A DNA stretch of 17,705 nucleotides from Clostridiales bacterium (GCA_017537905.1 JAFYJX010000023.1:1-17705), one strand, 5' to 3'; positions 1 to 7,500 are shown, counted from the stretch's first letter. Made by a program: numbers and translations. The notes: generated by a model not told the origin, from the letters alone.

Positions 1-509
1 ACAGCGCAGTTTATTATCTTCGAATTGCCCATATATCCTGCGATCGTTCCAGCAAAGCAGGGCTCGTCAGTCTCATGATCAACATAGACAGAAGTGAGAG
101 TAAGGTCTCTTATGGTAGCATTCTCGATCACGTCGAAAAGGCCGACGAGTGAAGTGGAATAAGACTTCATATTGCCGTCGTAAGTATCCCTTACGGCACT
201 GCCTTTGGTATTAAGGCTTAAGTTCTTTATTTCGTGTTTATTGCCGTCCAATGTTCCGTTGAATGTAAACGGAGTCCATTCTTTTCCTGCCATATCGATA
301 TCGCAGGCGAGGTAATATTTCCCGTCAGGCTTATTGGAAATTGCTTTGAGGTCTTCGTAGGATGTGATCTTCGTATAAGTCAGAAGCGCGATACTGTGGC
401 CTAAGTCAAAGAAGCCGAACAGCAGAACGAGAAGCAGTATAACTGCGGCGGATACGACGCCTATAAGAAGGACTCTGGTCCTGGAATTGTTGTTCTTATC
501 TTTGCCCAT
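1..509 (-). CDS. GLUG-type membrane-anchored surface protein (partial, C-terminus missing)
   Basis: I translated this by hand from the ATG at 509; the frame stays open to the left edge (169 codons seen). Residues 1-11 are short and charged, and about 12-33 form one hydrophobic helix, so this is a signal anchor or N-terminal membrane segment. From about residue 46 the protein reads ITSYEDLKAIS, then YYLACDIDMAG, EWTPF, FNGTLDGNKHEIKNLSL and LVGLFDVIENATIRDL. That pattern (an item list, then a filled-in 'F.G.lDGN...I.nL' strand and a 'GLF..i..a.I.nL' strand) is typical of GLUG/beta-helix surface proteins of Firmicutes. The role is probably extracellular adhesion or wall association, which is inference. 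It starts 2 nt after the stop of the preceding membrane protein gene, so the two are almost certainly cotranscribed. AGAGGACAGG inside the end of that gene is the likely ribosome site. Confidence 0.75.
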   Translation of the reverse strand, partial: MGKDKNNNSRTRVLLIGVVSAAVILLLVLLFGFFDLGHSIALLTYTKITSYEDLKAISNKPDGKYYLACDIDMAGKEWTPFTFNGTLDGNKHEIKNLSLNTKGSAVRDTYDGNMKSYSTSLVGLFDVIENATIRDLTLTSVYVDHETDEPCFAGTIAGYMGNSKIINCA

Positions 510-511
510 AT

Positions 512-2002
512 TTAAATACCTGTCCTCTTATAGAGATAGAAAGCATCAGTTCCGATCGTGGAATTGAAATCCTTTGTAGTATATTCGCAAGTCTTTACGA
601 TCTCATAGCCTTCCCAATCGTAAGTCTTGTTCTTGGTGACGATAAAGTCAACGCGCTTTTCGCTGATGGCTTTATCTTTCGAGATCCTGGCTTCATCAAA
701 GACCGAATCGATATTAAGGCCGCAGAAATATTTTTCCGTAGGAGCAATGCCTGAGACCATATAGAAGCCCTGGTCGAGGAAGCCGTAGTTCAGCATTTTT
801 GCATCAGGATAATCCTTCAGATATTCAGCGAAAACGTACTGCGGCATCTCATCTCTGCTCCTGAAGATATTCTCAGTGGCAAATGAAGAGATGAACGCGA
901 TGACGGCCAAGCCTACAGCCAGAGGCACTACGATAAATGTCCTGACCTTAAGGCGCGCGAGCAGGTTTTCTATGGCTGCCAGAACGGGCATCGTTAAGCC
1001 GCCGAGAGCGAAAATATAGTAGAAGCCGATAAAGCTTCCCTGGAATATGAATACTATCGTGAAGATATAAAGCGTCAGGTAAGATACGAGTTCTGCAAAG
1101 CGCTTTTTTGCTGCGAAGTAGATTATGGAGATCGCGAGAGCTGCCGCTATATATCCGTTGTCCGTAAGTTTTAAGGCTGAGATTATGAGCGTGTAGGGGA
1201 GAATGCCCGTAAGCGGGATTGAATCGCTCACGTTCCTGTAGAGGAAGATGTTGTTGTAGAAGTAAGCGGTGAAGAGGTCGCCAAGCGCGTTGTTGCAGGC
1301 AAAATATGCCAGCACGGGCAATGAAGCCGCTACGAATGCTGCGATGAATATAAGCATAAGAGGCAGGAGCTTTTTAAACTGCCTTTTTCTGATGGAGAAC
1401 ACCAGGAAGATCAGGACCATGCCAAGGAAGAATCCGCACAATGTGTACTTGATCCAGAAGGCGCAGGCTGTGCCTTCGGCGATAAAAGCTGTTTCTTTCC
1501 TGCTCGGAAGCGCCTTGTTCTTCAGCGTTTTAAGAAGAATGTAGAGGGATATGACATAGAAGGGCAGGATCATTTCCTCGGCGCTGTCGCCGTAGAAATA
1601 TGAGTTGGAAGAATAGAGCAGCATCATGGCAGGGATCGACAGTACGAAAAGGCGCTTTGTGATCTCCACATAGAGGCTTGCGATCTTGAGCGAATAATAG
1701 TGGGTTACAGTGCAGATGATTATCTGGATGAAGAAAATACCGAGATAAGTCTTCTGCGATATGAGAGCCGCGAGTGCATGGATGAAATAAAGAAGAGGGC
1801 CTTTCTGCTCGTAAAGATCCCTGTAGGGGACCTGTCCTCTTAAGATCCCTGAGCCTACAGTAAAAAAGCAGTTAGGATCTTCCCAATAGTTAAAAGGGTA
1901 GAGGGGCGATGAACACGAGAAGAACATGATAACAGCCACGGCAACAACGAAGGAGAACAATATCCTTCTTAAAAAAGCTTTTCTGTTGCCTGTATCTGAC
2001 AT
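512..2002 (-). CDS. Multi-pass membrane protein, GT-C/GT39-like glycosyltransferase
   Basis: 496 aa with roughly ten hydrophobic segments. After the first helix (about residues 14-31) an external loop carries WEDPNCFF (D42) followed by ILRGQVPYRDLYEQKGPLLY (53-72). This 'acidic residue, then ml.G..pYrDl...KGPlly' layout is characteristic of GT-C enzymes of the PMT/ArnT-like group. These transfer sugars from polyprenyl-phosphate donors on the outer face of the membrane; the acidic residue in the first loop is the usual catalytic base. A C-terminal soluble tail ends in a small alpha/beta-like stretch. A longer reading from TTG at 2044 is possible, but ATG 2002 is preferred: it has GAGGTCAG at good spacing, and the promoter-like -10 boxes lie between the two starts. 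The gene runs divergently from the 2145 membrane protein and is followed 2 nt later by the GLUG protein. Substrate unknown. Confidence 0.7.
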   Translation of the reverse strand: MSDTGNRKAFLRRILFSFVVAVAVIMFFSCSSPLYPFNYWEDPNCFFTVGSGILRGQVPYRDLYEQKGPLLYFIHALAALISQKTYLGIFFIQIIICTVTHYYSLKIASLYVEITKRLFVLSIPAMMLLYSSNSYFYGDSAEEMILPFYVISLYILLKTLKNKALPSRKETAFIAEGTACAFWIKYTLCGFFLGMVLIFLVFSIRKRQFKKLLPLMLIFIAAFVAASLPVLAYFACNNALGDLFTAYFYNNIFLYRNVSDSIPLTGILPYTLIISALKLTDNGYIAAALAISIIYFAAKKRFAELVSYLTLYIFTIVFIFQGSFIGFYYIFALGGLTMPVLAAIENLLARLKVRTFIVVPLAVGLAVIAFISSFATENIFRSRDEMPQYVFAEYLKDYPDAKMLNYGFLDQGFYMVSGIAPTEKYFCGLNIDSVFDEARISKDKAISEKRVDFIVTKNKTYDWEGYEIVKTCEYTTKDFNSTIGTDAFYLYKRTGI

Positions 2003-2024
2003 GTTAATTCTGACCTCATTGGAA

Positions 2025-2041
2025 ATTGTACCATTATTATA
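2025..2041 (-). promoter_or_regulatory. Candidate promoter -10 boxes for the leftward GT-C/GLUG pair
   Basis: On the minus strand two -10 candidates sit close together: TATAAT (2041-2036) and an extended -10 TGGTACAAT (2033-2025). No good -35 is visible for either. Transcription from either box would begin upstream of ATG 2002 but downstream of the alternative TTG 2044, which supports the shorter protein. Confidence 0.4.
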
Positions 2042-2086
2042 CAAGTATTAGTTATAAGGCGCCCGACTGCCCGCCTGTCAGAATAA

Positions 2087-2095
2087 TGGTATAAT
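2087..2095 (+). promoter_or_regulatory. Extended -10 promoter for the rightward membrane protein pair
   Basis: TG-G-TATAAT at 2087-2095 is a perfect extended -10 element. The expected -35 position is GC-rich and does not match, which extended -10 promoters tolerate. The predicted start near 2102 leaves a leader of about 40 nt before the 2145 ATG. Confidence 0.5.
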
Positions 2096-2118
2096 CAAAC
2101 GGCAGACATCAAAGAATT

Positions 2119-2148
2119 ATGAGCAGCCTCTGGCATATAGATTTATGA
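2119..2148 (+). CDS. Possible 9-residue upstream ORF overlapping the next start codon
   Basis: ATG at 2119 encodes MSSLWHIDL and stops with TGA at 2146-2148, which overlaps the ATG of the membrane protein (2145-2147) in an ATGA arrangement. The main ATG has no visible Shine-Dalgarno sequence, so termination-reinitiation from this mini-ORF is a plausible route to its translation. The mini-ORF has only a weak AAAG upstream itself. It is very short and may be chance. Confidence 0.25.
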   Translation: MSSLWHIDL

Positions 2149-3719
2149 ACACGACCGACACCTTAAAGACAGGCTTCTTGCAAAAAGAAACGAAGATCAC
2201 ATTAAGCAATTTCTTCCTTGCTTCCATGATCTATCTGACGTTGCCGGTCGTTATATTTTTCATCGGTTATCTGAAGTTCGGATGGGCGGTGCTTTTTTCT
2301 TCGCTTACGATCTTTTCAGCCTGGTGGGCATGGCATGACATATCGAAGAAAAAAGCCGGTGTTAATGCTCTTAATGAGAGATCCGTTACGATCAAGAATT
2401 CTTATTTTCTGTTCCTGATCCCGCTTGTGCTTTTATTCCTCTATCTGGGCGGTGTCGGCGAGTTCTCATGGTGCGTAGGCGATCACCGTGTTCGCTACGC
2501 GATCTTAAACGATCTTATCGAATACAAGTGGCCTGTTGTCTATGACTTCTCCACGCAGAGCAATCCCGTTGTTGCTGAATCGCTTGGTGCAGGCAAAGTC
2601 GCATTCGCATATTATTTTGTCTTCTGGATGATCCCGGCGGTTTTCGGAAAAGTCTTCGGTCTTATGACCGCGAGGATCGTCCTCATGATATGGTCTGCGA
2701 TAGGATTATCTCTCGTCGCTTTGGGCGCGAATCTCCTCTACGGAAAGCAGTCCAGGTTCTTATTTGTAGCTCTGATGCTCTTTGCGGGATTTGACGTATT
2801 CCCATACTTCTATAACCAGTTCTCAGGCTTCGGATCCACATGGGAAGACTGGACATGGCATTTCAGGGTCGTCGGTAATTTCTATCAGATAATGAACGTG
2901 TTCCACCAGTCGATCCCGGGATGGCTCATCACGATATTGCTGCTTCTGTGCGCGAACTCCAGATGCATCGGATTACTGGGTTCTCTGATGTTCTGTTATT
3001 CGCCCTGGGCTGCTATAGGCATCTTCCCGATGTGCGTCGTAAAGTTCTTTGTAACGAACAAAGGCCTTAAGGCAAAAGAAGTTCTCAAGAATATATTTAC
3101 TCTGGGCAACATGATCGCGCCGGTCGTATTTTTCGCATGCTTCGCATCATTCTATCTGGCAAATTCCAATGCGACTTACGATTACGGATTCATCTGGAAA
3201 TTCTATGAGACATGGTACGGCCTCTTGATAGATTACGCCGCATATATAGTTTTCGAATTCGGCATCTGGGTATTGCTGATATTCAGAAAATATAAGAAGG
3301 ACTGGATGTTCTATTCGGCGATCGCGACGCTCCTCATTATCCCGATCTACAAGATGAGCGGCCCTAACGATCTTCTCATGAGAGGTTCGATGGCGCCTCT
3401 GTTTACGATCGCGCTCTATGCCGTCATGTTCGTAACCGACAGCTTCAATGAGATGATGGAAAAGAACAACAGGAAGGTAAAGCCGAGGCTTATTGTTCTG
3501 ACGCTCCTGGTAGCAGCATATACAAGCATTAATTTCCTTATCACATCTGTTATGCTGACATCGATGATCTATGCCAAGATCGAGCCCGCTCAGGACATGA
3601 CGACCGGTATTGTCTCATTCGGCGACATCCGCGACGAGCAGTATCTCGAGATGGTTCAGGTCCAGTTCTATGTCTACGATTATCAGGACAAAACGTTCTT
3701 TAAATATTTCGCGAAATAA
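2145..3719 (+). CDS. Multi-pass membrane protein, possible GT-C glycosyltransferase relative
   Basis: 524 aa, strongly hydrophobic, with about ten to twelve membrane segments. Two N-terminal helices (about 24-42 and 46-63) are followed by a charged cytoplasmic stretch, a third helix (88-104), and a loop with GEFSWCVGDHRVRYAIL (104-120, D113/H114) ending in EYKWPVVYDF. This acidic loop after early helices, with 'R.aIL.dL....WPV', resembles the first external loop of GT-C sugar transferases. I cannot assign a named family and treat this as a distant resemblance. The C-terminal tail (about 475-524) is soluble. The next gene, a PIG-V-like protein, begins 12 nt after the stop, so the two form an operon and probably act in the same surface-polymer or glycosylation process. 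No clear ribosome site precedes the ATG; see the overlapping mini-ORF. Confidence 0.65.
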   Translation: MNTTDTLKTGFLQKETKITLSNFFLASMIYLTLPVVIFFIGYLKFGWAVLFSSLTIFSAWWAWHDISKKKAGVNALNERSVTIKNSYFLFLIPLVLLFLYLGGVGEFSWCVGDHRVRYAILNDLIEYKWPVVYDFSTQSNPVVAESLGAGKVAFAYYFVFWMIPAVFGKVFGLMTARIVLMIWSAIGLSLVALGANLLYGKQSRFLFVALMLFAGFDVFPYFYNQFSGFGSTWEDWTWHFRVVGNFYQIMNVFHQSIPGWLITILLLLCANSRCIGLLGSLMFCYSPWAAIGIFPMCVVKFFVTNKGLKAKEVLKNIFTLGNMIAPVVFFACFASFYLANSNATYDYGFIWKFYETWYGLLIDYAAYIVFEFGIWVLLIFRKYKKDWMFYSAIATLLIIPIYKMSGPNDLLMRGSMAPLFTIALYAVMFVTDSFNEMMEKNNRKVKPRLIVLTLLVAAYTSINFLITSVMLTSMIYAKIEPAQDMTTGIVSFGDIRDEQYLEMVQVQFYVYDYQDKTFFKYFAK

Positions 3720-3731
3720 CGGAGAGCACAG

Positions 3732-4844
3732 ATGGAAAAGAAGCAGAGTCTGATAAAAAAATATTCCGACGTGATCGCCCTTTTCCTGGCATCGCGTGTC
3801 TGCTTTGCCGTGATCTTACTGATCTCCGGAAAGACAGTCCACGAGCTCGTTTACATGTTCGACAGCGAGCTTTACCGCCAGATAGCAGAGAATGGTTATT
3901 ACAAAGATTTCCTGACGGCATTCTTCCCCATGATCCCGCTCATTATGCGCTTTGTGACTGGATACGGCCTGGTCGTTATTAATCAGATCTGCCTGTTCAT
4001 ATCGATGGTGCTCTTGAAAAAGCTTTTGGAGGATGAAGCGAAAAGTCCGTCTGCAAAAAATATCCTCCTCATCTTTTCATTCTCGCCCGTCGCTTATTTC
4101 TCGCTCGTCGGATATACCGAGAGCATATTCTTCGTCTTGACGCTCGGTGCGTTCTATCTGTTCGTGAAGAATAAGCTGCCGTGGCTTATGGGAATTCTTT
4201 TAGGACTTTCAGTGTTCACGAGAAATACCGGTTCTATCGTGTTTTTCGCGCTCTTCGTTGGAATGGTAATAAGATGGATCAGGAAAGAAACGAAGTTAAT
4301 CGACATCATTCTCGCTTATGTTCCTGCGACTTTGATCAGCGTTCTCTATCCGATCTATCTGCAGGTTAAATTCGGCAACTGGAAGATATTCGTCGACTGC
4401 CAGTACAACAACTGGCTGAAGATCCATTCGAATTTCTTCAAGACGTATTTCATCAGCTTTAAGATGATATTCACCAACGAATACGGTTACGATATCTACA
4501 CGCTGACGCTCTTCAGGATCAACGAGATAATCACGATCTTAATGACTGCTTTCCTGATCTTTCTGTGTATCAAGGAATTCAAGAAACTTAAAAAGCTTGA
4601 TGTCATTTCAGTCGTGTCTGTTCTCGTAACGTTGATGTCTGTAGTGATCTTTGCAACGACCATAATGGATCCTGCATACAATTCTCCCACGAGGAGCTTT
4701 TACAGATACTACTGCGGCATGTTCCCGGCGTTCACGCTGCTCTCGGATCTCAATCCGAAGCTGATAAACGCGCTGGTCATTATATCGATATTTGCCGGTG
4801 GCGTGATATCAGCGATATTCTTCAGGGGAACGTTCTTCTATTGA
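3732..4844 (+). CDS. PIG-V/GPI mannosyltransferase 2-like membrane glycosyltransferase
   Basis: 370 aa with about eight to nine hydrophobic helices. Key features are FDSELYRQIAENGYY (43-57), which matches the 'WD..hf..IA..GY' loop of PIG-V enzymes with D44 as the likely catalytic acid, then FSPVAYFSLVGYTESIFF and LLGLSVFTRNTGSI. These correspond to the family's 'S.a.yf...YTEslf' and 'lla.l...tRs.G' motifs. In eukaryotes PIG-V adds mannose from dolichol-phosphate-mannose during GPI assembly; bacterial members are membrane sugar transferases of mostly unknown acceptor. GGAG seven bases before the ATG supports the start. It lies 12 nt behind the larger membrane protein gene, in the same transcript. 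The sugar and acceptor are unknown. Confidence 0.75.
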   Translation: MEKKQSLIKKYSDVIALFLASRVCFAVILLISGKTVHELVYMFDSELYRQIAENGYYKDFLTAFFPMIPLIMRFVTGYGLVVINQICLFISMVLLKKLLEDEAKSPSAKNILLIFSFSPVAYFSLVGYTESIFFVLTLGAFYLFVKNKLPWLMGILLGLSVFTRNTGSIVFFALFVGMVIRWIRKETKLIDIILAYVPATLISVLYPIYLQVKFGNWKIFVDCQYNNWLKIHSNFFKTYFISFKMIFTNEYGYDIYTLTLFRINEIITILMTAFLIFLCIKEFKKLKKLDVISVVSVLVTLMSVVIFATTIMDPAYNSPTRSFYRYYCGMFPAFTLLSDLNPKLINALVIISIFAGGVISAIFFRGTFFY

Positions 4845-4890
4845 TATTTTGGTTGTCCAGGTAATGGCAGCCAATGAGCGCAAAATGCAA

Positions 4891-4998
4891 ATTTGAGGCT
4901 AAATGTGAGGGCATAGCCTCAAATTCAGCCTCAAATTCAGTCACGTTTAATAGATTTGAGGCTAAACGTGAGGGTATAGCCTCAAATTCAGCCTCAAG
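4891..4998 (+). repeat. Two tandem ~46-bp palindromic repeat units (REP-like element)
   Basis: Unit 1 is 4891-4936 and unit 2 is 4954-4998, differing at about three positions. Each unit has a left arm ATTTGAGGCT, a 14-nt loop, a right arm AGCCTCAAAT, two bases (TC), and a second right arm AGCCTCAA(A/G). The 17-nt linker between units holds TCACGTTTA (4941-4949), a perfect reverse complement of TAAACGTGA (4963-4971) in unit 2. Several hairpins are therefore possible and mutually exclusive. The element fills most of the space between two convergent genes. Small size, internal dyads and intergenic location suggest a dispersed repeat family, but other copies cannot be seen here. Confidence 0.8.
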
Positions 4999-5003
4999 TT
5001 TTT
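4955..5003 (+). terminator. Likely terminator formed by the second repeat unit
   Basis: TTTGAGGCT (4955-4963) can pair with the distal right arm AGCCTCAAG (4990-4998, one G-U pair), followed directly by TTTTT (4999-5003). This would end the rightward transcript of the PIG-V-like gene. The proximal right arm (4978-4987) competes for the same left arm and would give a hairpin without an adjacent U-tract, so the terminator may be imperfect. Confidence 0.5.
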
Positions 5004-5030
5004 GTTGTCATTATGTGGAAGGTAGAAAAA

Positions 5031-6533
5031 CTAGTTCTCTGTCGGTTTTGCAGGAGGCTCTTTGCCGTCTGTTCCGGGGAAACCGTCCGGCGGATCACCT
5101 GAGGGCTTTTCGCCTGACGGCGGATCACCGGGGAAGTCGCCAGAGGGCTTTTCACCCGAAGGTTTTTCGCCTGATGGTTTTTCACCTGAAGGTTTGCCTC
5201 CTGAAGGAGGTTCGCCGGGCATTCCGTCCGGCTTGCCGTTTGAAGAAGATTCAGTTGCTATCGTAATTGCCGTTCCTTCTGAAGCGGTTCCTTCGCTGTA
5301 CTTGTTTCCGCCTATGTAGAGGGTGTGTCCGTTAAGGTCTATAGCATCCTTATCGCAGGTAAGGCCAGTAATGTATGAGTCGCCTGTAAGTACCCATTTC
5401 GAGCCTGATTCGATCTCGACATAGACTTCGCCTTCGTTACCGGCATTTACCGCGCCTGTATATGTGGAGTTTGAAGATAGATAGAGATTAAGCGCAGAGA
5501 CTTTGTCTACTACGATATCGCCTGTCTGGGTCTGTTTTTTTAAGTAGAGATTTACCTTGCCGCCGTTGGAGCCTTCAGAACCCCAGCCTGCTGCAGCAGC
5601 TCTTAAAAAGACACCGTTTGCATCCTGATTTACTATCTGTGCATTCTCGATTGTGATCGTCGTTGCTGTATTGTTTACGAAGAAAACATCACCGTTCTTA
5701 TTGATGAGCGAGCCGCCTGCCATTGTGAATGTTGCAAGGCCCACAGATGCGTCGCCTGACATCGACTGGTAGATCATTACGGCGTTATATGTCGTGGACT
5801 TGTCGCTGTTATGAGTGCTGTTGTTAGCTGTAAGATCAACGTTATTGAGCGTTACCGAATTCTTGCCTTCGACGACTACGCCTTCGGATTTGGTGGACTC
5901 TAAGGTGGCATTGCTCACCGTGATGTCTGCGGTGGAGTAGATGGCAGGGGAGCCCTGGCCGTCTGTTATGTAGGTGCCGCCGTCAACGTTTACTGTTCCG
6001 CCGCCCCTGTCAGATCTGATCGCTGCAGATGAATTGCCTGTTGTGTGAATGTCGAGATTTGTGGCGATCATCGTTCCGCCGCCGGTCGTCATGAGTCCGC
6101 CTGAGCAGTTGCCTGATGTGGTTATCTTGGAATTGCTGATGTTTACCGTCGTGCCTTCACCGTATGAGAATACAGCGTTGGCATGCGTGCCGTTAGTGTC
6201 GACCTCGATGTCCGTGAGTGTTAATGTTGCACCGTCAGTTGCGAAGATCGCTGAATTCTCGCCATAGAAATCTGCTTCATCTCCGGAATCTGAATCGCCG
6301 GTCTTTGTTACTTTAATGTTTGAATAATCGGCAGTTTTTCCGCTTACCTCTATGGCATGTTCGCCGTTATTGGAGTTTGTGATCTCCTCGCCGGTCACGA
6401 AATCATTTTCCGCCTGTGTTTCCTGTCCTGTGACATTGTTTGTATTTCTGGACGCCAGACAGGCGGTAATTGAGAATGACATTGATACGGCAGCTATTAT
6501 TGCCATAATGAAAAGAACTTTTTTCCTGATCAT
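5031..6533 (-). CDS. Secreted beta-helix lipoprotein with Pro/Gly-rich repeat tail
   Basis: 500 aa. The N-terminus has a charged start (MIRKK), a hydrophobic core and lipobox ITAC with C25, so it should be lipid-anchored on the outer membrane face. Residues about 55-425 are a series of short Thr/Asn/Gly-rich strands such as GATLTLTDIEVDTNG, GTTVNISNSKITTSG and GGGTVNVDGGTYITDG, typical of a right-handed parallel beta-helix. The phrases VVEGKNSVTLNNVDL and MIYQSMSGDA recur in a widespread, uncharacterised family of Firmicute surface beta-helix proteins (recalled, not searched). Residues 429-500 are low complexity, built on PSGEKPSG-type repeats, probably a flexible spacer. AAGGAGGA nine bases before the ATG fixes the start. 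Function is probably adhesion or polysaccharide binding. No enzyme motif is seen. Confidence 0.8.
   Translation of the reverse strand: MIRKKVLFIMAIIAAVSMSFSITACLASRNTNNVTGQETQAENDFVTGEEITNSNNGEHAIEVSGKTADYSNIKVTKTGDSDSGDEADFYGENSAIFATDGATLTLTDIEVDTNGTHANAVFSYGEGTTVNISNSKITTSGNCSGGLMTTGGGTMIATNLDIHTTGNSSAAIRSDRGGGTVNVDGGTYITDGQGSPAIYSTADITVSNATLESTKSEGVVVEGKNSVTLNNVDLTANNSTHNSDKSTTYNAVMIYQSMSGDASVGLATFTMAGGSLINKNGDVFFVNNTATTITIENAQIVNQDANGVFLRAAAAGWGSEGSNGGKVNLYLKKQTQTGDIVVDKVSALNLYLSSNSTYTGAVNAGNEGEVYVEIESGSKWVLTGDSYITGLTCDKDAIDLNGHTLYIGGNKYSEGTASEGTAITIATESSSNGKPDGMPGEPPSGGKPSGEKPSGEKPSGEKPSGDFPGDPPSGEKPSGDPPDGFPGTDGKEPPAKPTEN
5034..5249 (-). repeat. Coding repeat: PSGEKPSG-type tail of the lipoprotein
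   Basis: About 216 bp encode a Gly/Pro/Ser/Lys/Glu-rich tail in which the five-residue unit PSGEK recurs, interrupted by PGDPP and PPDGFPG variants. The DNA repeats are imperfect but close enough for slippage, so tail length may vary between strains. The antisense strand is also open here purely because of the repeated codons. Confidence 0.75.
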
Positions 6534-6558
6534 TGCCTTATTCCTCCTTTTGGGTTCT

Positions 6559-6581
6559 ATAGCCTAACAATACAAGGCTAT
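6559..6581. promoter_or_regulatory. Inverted repeat upstream of the lipoprotein gene
   Basis: ATAGCCT (6559-6565), 9-bp spacer, AGGCTAT (6575-6581), a perfect 7-bp dyad 26 bp before the lipoprotein start codon and just upstream of its ribosome site. It could be an operator or a 5' leader hairpin. I could not identify a convincing -35/-10 pair in 6534-6610. Confidence 0.35.
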
Positions 6582-6610
6582 CCTTAAACGAACCTGAAAT
6601 GAATTGTGGC

Positions 6611-6646
6611 AAAAAATAAAGAAACTGCTCCGTTTGGAAGCAGTTC
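6611..6646 (-). terminator. Rho-independent terminator of the lipase-like gene
   Basis: Reading leftward, GGAACTGCTTCC, a short loop, and GGAGCAGTTTC form a stem with one unpaired base (6646-6622), followed by a U-rich tract CTTTATTTTTT (6621-6611). It lies about 30 nt past the lipase stop codon and separates that gene from the downstream lipoprotein. Confidence 0.75.
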
Positions 6647-6675
6647 CTTGATTGCAGCTTACATGAAGTATTTTT

Positions 6676-7500
6676 TTAATATCCCATTTCCTTAAGTCCT
6701 TTTACGACCTCCACATAGAAGGGAACGATGTCGCTGACTTCGTTATCGGCAGAAGGAGATTTCTTTGTAAAACGCATGCGTCTCATGTCTACCACGTCAG
6801 CGTGCGAAATGCCCCTATGGGTAGTAGATGTGCGGACACCTTTGAAATCTGCCCAGCGCATGGAAGCGGTGGAGACCATACCATCGTTGTCACCGTCGAA
6901 TTTTCTTACGAGCGGATAAGTTAAGCAGAAGACGGAATCCGAGAAAGAACCCTTGCATTTGAAGCCGTAGCTCTGGCAAAGGATGTTGTCGGGCGTGGGG
7001 TTATCGATATTGAACTGCTCTGCTGTCTTGGTGGTGAGGATGTCGAAGCAGGCCATGCTGTCGGGATGCTTGTCGCCCAATATCTTATGCCATACGTCAT
7101 TTCCTTTGGCAGCAACTGTTACCATCCACTTCGGAGCCCTCATAAGGAAGTCCACAGTCTTGGAGCCGTGGTGCGGCGTATCGATCGTGGTGATGGATGC
7201 GATCTTATCGCTGTAGCCGTGGTTAAAGAGATATCTGGATTCGAGACCGCCCTTGGAGTGCGCCAGGATATTTACCTTCGGAGCGCCGGTGATCTCTAAG
7301 ACCTCATCAAGGCTCTTTGCGATGATGTCTGCGTTGCCTTCGACAGAACCTACTGCGTCCTGGTGACCGAAGAAGACGTTGGTGCCCATGGATTCCAATG
7401 CCTTCGGGATCCTGCCCCAGTAGCACAGATGCTTTCTGTCGCGGAATCCCATTCCGTGGACCATCAATAAAGGGTATTTCAAACTACAGTCATTATTCAT
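6676..7500 (-). CDS. Cytoplasmic lipase-like alpha/beta hydrolase
   Basis: 274 aa. The strand/oxyanion motif LLMVHGMG (11-18), the nucleophile elbow ILAHSKGGLESR (S82) and TPHHGSKT (108-115) are classic for triacylglycerol lipases of the LipA/Pseudomonas family I type. The acid is probably D206 in DGDNDGMVS (D204 is an alternative) and the base H233 in ISHADVVD. Known family members hydrolyse acylglycerols or other esters. There is no signal peptide or membrane segment, so this one should be intracellular, unlike most true lipases. Start: ATG 7500 has GGGAGA at good spacing; the in-frame ATG at 7515 has no ribosome site. Downstream of a well-formed promoter and ended by its own terminator, so it is probably monocistronic. 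Substrate unknown. Confidence 0.8.
   Translation of the reverse strand: MNNDCSLKYPLLMVHGMGFRDRKHLCYWGRIPKALESMGTNVFFGHQDAVGSVEGNADIIAKSLDEVLEITGAPKVNILAHSKGGLESRYLFNHGYSDKIASITTIDTPHHGSKTVDFLMRAPKWMVTVAAKGNDVWHKILGDKHPDSMACFDILTTKTAEQFNIDNPTPDNILCQSYGFKCKGSFSDSVFCLTYPLVRKFDGDNDGMVSTASMRWADFKGVRTSTTHRGISHADVVDMRRMRFTKKSPSADNEVSDIVPFYVEVVKGLKEMGY

Noticed and set aside
2003..2044. Longer start (TTG 2044) for the leftward GT-C-like protein
   Set aside because: No ribosome site, and the likely -10 boxes lie downstream of it, so it would not be on the mRNA.
4891..4998. Possible CRISPR array
   Set aside because: Only two units, a 17-bp linker complementary to part of a unit, and no cas genes. Better explained as a palindromic repeat element.
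4874..5266. A 130-codon rightward open frame across the palindromic repeats and the end of the lipoprotein gene
   Set aside because: It is a translation of the repeat element and then the antisense of the lipoprotein tail. It has no ribosome site, and the tail region is open on several frames because of repeated codons.
5062..5319. Rightward Pro/Gly/Ser-rich open frame opposite the lipoprotein tail
   Set aside because: Mirror of the PSGEK coding repeat; the leftward frame has a lipoprotein signal, beta-helix and strong ribosome site.
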